A DNA stretch of 64,000 bases from Hyaloscypha bicolor E (taxonomy: Eukaryota > Ascomycota > Leotiomycetes > Helotiales > Hyaloscyphaceae): positions 883,289 through 947,288 of the forward strand of contig NW_020194644.1 in assembly GCF_002865645.1 (NCBI RefSeq), written 5' to 3'. A program made the position numbers and the translations under genes. The notes beneath the pieces are model-generated. The model was not told where the DNA came from, did no database searches, and worked only from the letters and a program-made list of their open reading frames with translations. Of this stretch, positions 59,580-64,000 are shown one piece after another. Numbering within the stretch: the first letter of the stretch is position 1; the number at the start of each line of letters is the position of its first letter.

Positions 59580-60402
59580 CAATGTCGAATTCGTGTAGCT
59601 TTAGCTACCTATACATAGCACGCATAAACCATCTCCTGTCTAATCTTTCGTGAGGCAATCTCATACCTGGACGAATCTCAGGACGATTAGCTTGCGAACT
59701 GGTTACCCTAACTACTTACTGAGATGGAACTGGCGCAGCCTCTAATTTTATGTCCGATGTAACACCAAATCTGTGCGAAAAAAATCTGCCATCGAAGCAA
59801 CTTAGCCTTTTATATTCTACAGGCAGGAACAAAAGTTAGGATAAAAGAAAAGAAAAACAAGAGTAAAATATACCATTAAAATATCCGAAGCATAGAGAAG
59901 CGAGCCAAAAACCACCGAAATTTAAATCATACGAAATCTTCCGCCGTTCCTCGAAGATACTAAGGAGACGTTTGTGAATGTTAAATCCAAAAATGGCTCG
60001 GGGGGGATTCTGGCCGGAGCGAAAACGGAACCTGTGTTTATAACATAGAGATAAGATAGGAAGATCGCAAATGAGCCTCAAGGGAACCGCTTTGGGCGCT
60101 AAAATGGCCTCTCCCTCTTCCTGCATGCTCAAGCTGACTGCCACCGTCTACTTTGCTCACCACTACACACCTACTTCCCTCCTTCGCCTCACCCTTACTC
60201 ACCTTAGCTCACCTAACATTATCGATAAAGCAACCCTGCTCACTCTTTCGAACAGAAACAGATTTTTTGCAGGTAATAATTTAGGTTAAACAACCCGCTG
60301 TTATTATGAAAAGGTTGATACATTGAAGTGGAATAATTGAACAATTGGTTGCTTCTCCATATAATCATACGTTCTTATTCCTCTAATCTTCTTCTTACCT
60401 AG
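59580..60402. other. Intergenic, no supported gene
   Basis: Convergent 3' regions of the HET gene and the SDR gene. Short frames exist but show no domain or splice logic. Confidence 0.4.
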
Positions 60403-61372
60403 CTAAGCACTACTAATAGTCTTCGACTTCCAAGTGTCCTTCCAACTGCCCTCCTCAAACGGCCATCCAACAAGCCCAATACTAAGCTGCGTACTCGCTT
60501 CAACCTCTTTAGCTCGGGCCTTGAGTTCGTCTACATTCGAGTTTGCCCACAGAAACTTGCCCTTTAGGAAACGCGCTTCGGTGCTTGCAAGCCAAACATT
60601 GAAGCTCGCAGGTAGCGAAACTAAGTCAAAGTCAGCTTCATAATACTCTACTCAGCAAACCATCATTCCACTTACTGTGGTCTTCGAAACCGACCGCTTC
60701 GATACCGCCCGCTTCCTTGTTCATGGCAGTGTCCACCACGCCAGGCTGGATATGGAAGATGCTTAGCTCCGGGTTCGTAAAGGCCAGAGAATCCCAGAGC
60801 CGGAATGTCGCCAGCTTGGCGACGCTATATGATGCAAACCCAGGACCAAAATTCAGATGTGCAGCGGACGAAGAAACGTCAATGGCGACCGCGTCCCTCG
60901 ACGCGTAGCGAAGGAACGCCTGCGCAACATACAATGACCCTGTGAGGTTTTGCTGAATGGCATCGAGGAATTCGTCACTGCTCGCATCCCCCGCGGGCTC
61001 CTGGGGCCCTATGATCGCCGCACCACTGACCAAAACATGGATTTTGCCGTCGCCAGCGAACTTCGCGAAGGCTGCATCCACTTCGCTCTTCTTCGTGACA
61101 TCGGTGGGGGCCACAAATACCTCGACATTAGCGAACTTGTGCCCGATGGAAGCTTGGGTGTCGAGAAGGGGTTGTTCTCTACGACCAAGGAGGGCGATCC
61201 GAGACGCGCCGGCTTCGGCGAAGTAGCGAGCGGTCTCTGCACCAATTCCAGTGCCCCCTCCTGTTACTACCACAGTCTTGCCTTTGGCGGAGAGCTCGGG
61301 TCGGGTGGGAGATAGAGATTGGTATGTTTTCGTGTGCCACGTTGAGGTTGGGGATGGAAAAGGAGCAGCCAT
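60403..61372 (-). CDS. Short-chain dehydrogenase/reductase (SDR), 309 aa
   Basis: Two minus-strand exons, 60661..61372 and 60403..60620, around a 40-bp intron with a GCTGAC branch site. Splicing gives KWNDVSLPASFNVWLASTEA and a conventional SDR C-terminus ending KTISSA. The NAD(P) Rossmann motif is TGGGTGIG (residues 37-44). The catalytic Ser lies in DVSSSAAH (about 167) and the Tyr182/Lys186 pair in YSVAK. It is a classical cytosolic SDR; substrate unknown. The 40-bp intron is short but in phase. It is divergent from the zinc-finger pseudogene across a 466-bp shared upstream region. Confidence 0.85.
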
Positions 61373-61838
61373 GGTGATTGTAAGATGTATGGATGATTGG
61401 GGACGATGGGCGATTGTTCGATGAGAAGCAGTTTTTTGGGCGAAGAATGCTCATCTTTATATTTTTTTGAGTTTGCAACTCCAATTCAGCAACAGCGCTG
61501 TGCAATTTGTGAAGCCCGGTGTGGTAGTCGCGTTGCGAAAGACTGTGTGGGCTCCACCGCACAGCGAAATCCAATGGTGCCTGAGAAGAGGGTTCTGGAT
61601 CCTTGGAATTGAAGCGTGCCCGGCATTGGCAAAATGTTTCGCCCAACGGACTATCCTGCATTCAGACAAAAGAGTGTTCCAGGGATGCTCGGCGGTTTTC
61701 CTGTACAAAATGTCCCGCCCGGTTTGCGCCACTGGGCTGACAAATGCTGCTGACAAAAAGTGACGACGTTTCATACACTGTACCTTTTGTAGGCATTTCA
61801 CTTGAAAATTCCCATGACTTGCTGAGGTCTAATTCGAA
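61373..61838. other. Divergent upstream region
   Basis: Shared 5' region between the SDR gene (-) and the decayed regulator (+). No motif stands out. Confidence 0.4.
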
Positions 61839-63618
61839 ATGTACGAAGGAGAAGTGCAATCTGTTCTGCGGTGCGGGCAATGCAATAAACCGTTCGATAA
61901 GCGTGAGTTACAATTCCCATTTTAACTGGTGATGCCGAGCCATACTCACAATGTGGCGCTTCACTTGAGTCCGCGCTGAAGAGACATGGATACTACTGTC
62001 GGTCTCGAAGAGCTGGCAATACCACTCGGTCTCGGGCTTGTATTTCTTGTGCAGGAGGGAAGGCGCGTTGCGATAACAGGCGGCCTGGATGCTCGAGGTG
62101 TATCACGAAGGGCATCGAATGCCATTATCCAACGAAGACGCCCAAAGTTACACTGCCAAGGATTCAGCACAGTGATTATGCGCCGACCGAACAACGGAAG
62201 AGAGCGCCTTCATTGGAGGCAACTACTCCCAGTATCGAGAATCGTCAAGAAGCAAGCAACGATCGTGAGATAATTTCCGATACTGGGGTAATTGTATCAG
62301 ACCCAGAATTCACAGATATTGGAGGAGAATATCTTGACTGGAATGGCCCAGATATCGATTTCGCCGACCTTTTGAATCCTCAGGCGAACGATGAAACAGT
62401 CCCATACTCCTCATTGAGGTCGTCATCCTTAGTGCGTCACTCGAAACCTTCGGTCGATCAAACAGTTCAAGCAATCTTACAACAAGCCCCCTCTTCTCCC
62501 AAGGTATCGATACCAACAGTACCAACTTCTATTTTCCGGTCATTTATCCAGCGACCAAAAATGAAGGCTGGGACACCAAGAATCGCCAATCTTATACTCC
62601 ACACCCTCAAATCTTATCCCCTGATGATGATGCGCCACAACACCCTTCCACTCTTCCTCTATCCGCGTGTGATATCTTCCGATGTCGAGAATGACGACAT
62701 GGAGCCACTAACCAACTGTCTTAGTCTGGTGCATATGATCAGCAGCGGGTTCCATGGGAGCCGAAAGCTGTTCTGAAAAAATGTGCAGATGGAGTGTGAA
62801 CGTTTGTGCGAAGAGGTACGTTGACTTTTAACAAATTAATAGTTCTGGAAGGATACTCGCAAGAAGCTAACGGGTACTTTCAGCGTCTGAAGTTAAACAA
62901 ATGGGAACTGCTTGCTGCCATGCAAGCTCTCCTCATTTACATTCTCATCAGGCTGGATGAAGGCTAGACGGACCACAATAACTATGATTCTCTATTACTC
63001 GCAACGGCGGCAGTGGGTCCAGCTCTCTCCCTCTCCCTTCTACTTTCCTCTTACCTTACCTTGGCTCTACTGAAATATTAAAGGCAATGGCTAAACAGCT
63101 CATCCGTAGCGACATCGAATGCAGCACGCGGTCTGCGCTGCGTAATTGCGGTCTCGGAATTAGCTGGAAAGATTGGATTTTTGATGAGTCCACACGGAGG
63201 TTCGGTTTCCACCCACCCTTTTAAATGAAAAAGAAACTAATTCAAGCCAAGATTATCCATAGTCTATCAAGTTATAGATATGCTAGTGTATTTCGATCCA
63301 GCCGCGATGTGCGAGCTGCCAACGGACCTTATTCTAGTACCGCTGCCAGCGAAGAAACAACTATGGGAAGCAGGTGACGAGTTTGTGTGGAAGACGGAAT
63401 GGGAGAGGGAACCTGGGGTCCAGACTGACTTTGGCTTGGCTGCAAACGGTGAACTGGACAAAGTAGATCAAAGCTGGTACTGCGGTGATGCATCGCAGGT
63501 CCATAATTCCTTGGGTGCCAGGATTTCGTCAAGGAGCACTGGGAATTGGGAGGAGTGGTGCTCGGAAATGGATGGGTTTGGTGGGCTTGTCATGCTTGCT
63601 GCTTCTTTGATAGTGTAG
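61839..63618 (+). pseudogene. C2H2 plus Zn2Cys6 transcription factor, decayed
   Basis: Begins at ATG 61839 with half a C2H2 finger (CGQCNKPFDKR). It continues after a gap with ALKRHGYYC and a full zinc cluster (RACISCAGGKARCDNRRPGC then SRC...C). The middle region is open to a TGA at 62774-62776, where the family pattern expects Trp (KLF-stop-KN). A spliced block NKWELLAAMQALLIYILIRL then ends DEG-TAG, where Glu is expected. Later blocks SWKDWIFDES and LVYFDPAAMCELPTDLIL complete the family C-terminus at 63618. I could not join the two halves of the C2H2 finger with any GT-AG intron in the right phase. Two stops plus the phase problem make it a probable pseudogene. Confidence 0.7.
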
Positions 63619-63714
63619 TACTTTTCAAATACTAAGCCGGGTTTTGGAACGCCTACACTAAATTGCTAGACGTTGTTCGGCTGCTTACCCATACTCGTCA
63701 ACCTAAGGGAGTGC

Positions 63715-64000
63715 TCAAGATTTCTCTTTCACCAGCCTTGCTGGAAACCACTTCTCTCCATATTTCGCCATTAAACGCTTCCCATTCGCCGTCCCCCAAC
63801 GATGATTGTTTCTCTTGCCCTCAGCATGGTATTTCCACTCAACAAAGTCCACCAGCTCATCAATCAAGTTTTGATATTGCTCCATAGGAAAGCCGAGTAA
63901 CTCCTCGATGCCGAGAACTTTGCGGTACTGCCACTCCACCATGTGAGCATTGAACTTCTCGAGGAAATCGACGTTACAGTCCCGCCCTCTCTGGTTATCG
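63715..64000 (-). CDS. MYND-family protein, C-terminal part (cut by window edge)
   Basis: Minus-strand frame open to the right edge; the 5' part lies beyond 64000. The visible C-terminal about 94 residues include GFPMEQYQNLIDELVDFVEW and TANGKRLMAKYGEKW. They correspond to LNDLIDFVEWSFHG and TVNGKRLATENKHSW of the MYND gene at 35.4-36.6 kb, so the two are paralogues. The MYND finger itself is not in view. Confidence 0.7.
   Translation of the reverse strand, partial: DNQRGRDCNVDFLEKFNAHMVEWQYRKVLGIEELLGFPMEQYQNLIDELVDFVEWKYHAEGKRNNHRWGTANGKRLMAKYGEKWFPARLVKEKS

Noticed and set aside
60071..60289. 72-aa plus-strand frame between the HET and SDR genes
   Set aside because: No domain, no signal peptide, and located in convergent 3' flanks.

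Overview
The window reads as a filamentous ascomycete (Pezizomycotina) chromosome segment. Genes are split by short introns (about 40-100 bp, GT-AG, with CTAAC/CTGAC-like branch sites). HET, NACHT, Clr5-TPR, Zn2Cys6 and MYND families are present, and AT-rich islands hold transposon relics with C-to-T/G-to-A damage of the RIP type. A Leotiomycete-like fungus is my best guess, but rank below Pezizomycotina is inference.

Layout. 0.9-3.2 kb: peroxisomal ABCD half-transporter (+). 3.3-6.3 kb: two predicted secreted proteins (-). 7.4-9.2 kb: Zn2Cys6 regulator (-). 9.4-10.25 kb: two small terminal-inverted-repeat (TIR) elements. 10.5-12.7 kb: ankyrin protein with a death-pathway-like N-terminus (-). 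13.26-15.98 kb: Ginger-like integrase DNA transposon, copy 1. 17-19.6 kb: relics of an MFS transporter and a DUF3237 gene around an hAT-like element with an 8-bp target duplication. 20.1-21.9 kb: conserved housekeeping genes, a BLOC-1 subunit and ribosomal protein eS8 (both -). 22.6-24.7 kb: pogo-type element. 25.7-30.2 kb: large NACHT (NLR-like) gene (+). 31.0-36.6 kb: pyruvate decarboxylase, a small basic protein, a sulfotransferase-like protein and a MYND protein. 38.9-42.7 kb: HET protein and a seven-helix membrane protein.

43.7-53.0 kb is a nested transposon island. A Tc1/mariner-like element is split by a MITE relic, by Ginger-like copy 2 (which carries a solo LTR), and by a TA-flanked element with an unusual DDE transposase. 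53.4-55.8 kb: Clr5-TPR gene (-). 56.4 kb: a perfect 51-bp inverted repeat. 57.4-59.6 kb: second HET gene. 60.4-63.6 kb: SDR oxidoreductase (-), then a decayed C2H2/Zn2Cys6 regulator (+). The window ends inside a second MYND-family gene (-).

There is no metabolic operon or obvious biosynthetic cluster. The shared theme is genome conflict: several allorecognition or STAND-type genes (helo-like/ankyrin, NACHT, two HET, Clr5-TPR) interleaved with transposons and decaying accessory genes. The housekeeping genes (ABCD transporter, eS8, BLOC-1, PDC) are intact. Exon boundaries were set by hand from splice signals and reading phase and were not checked against transcripts.
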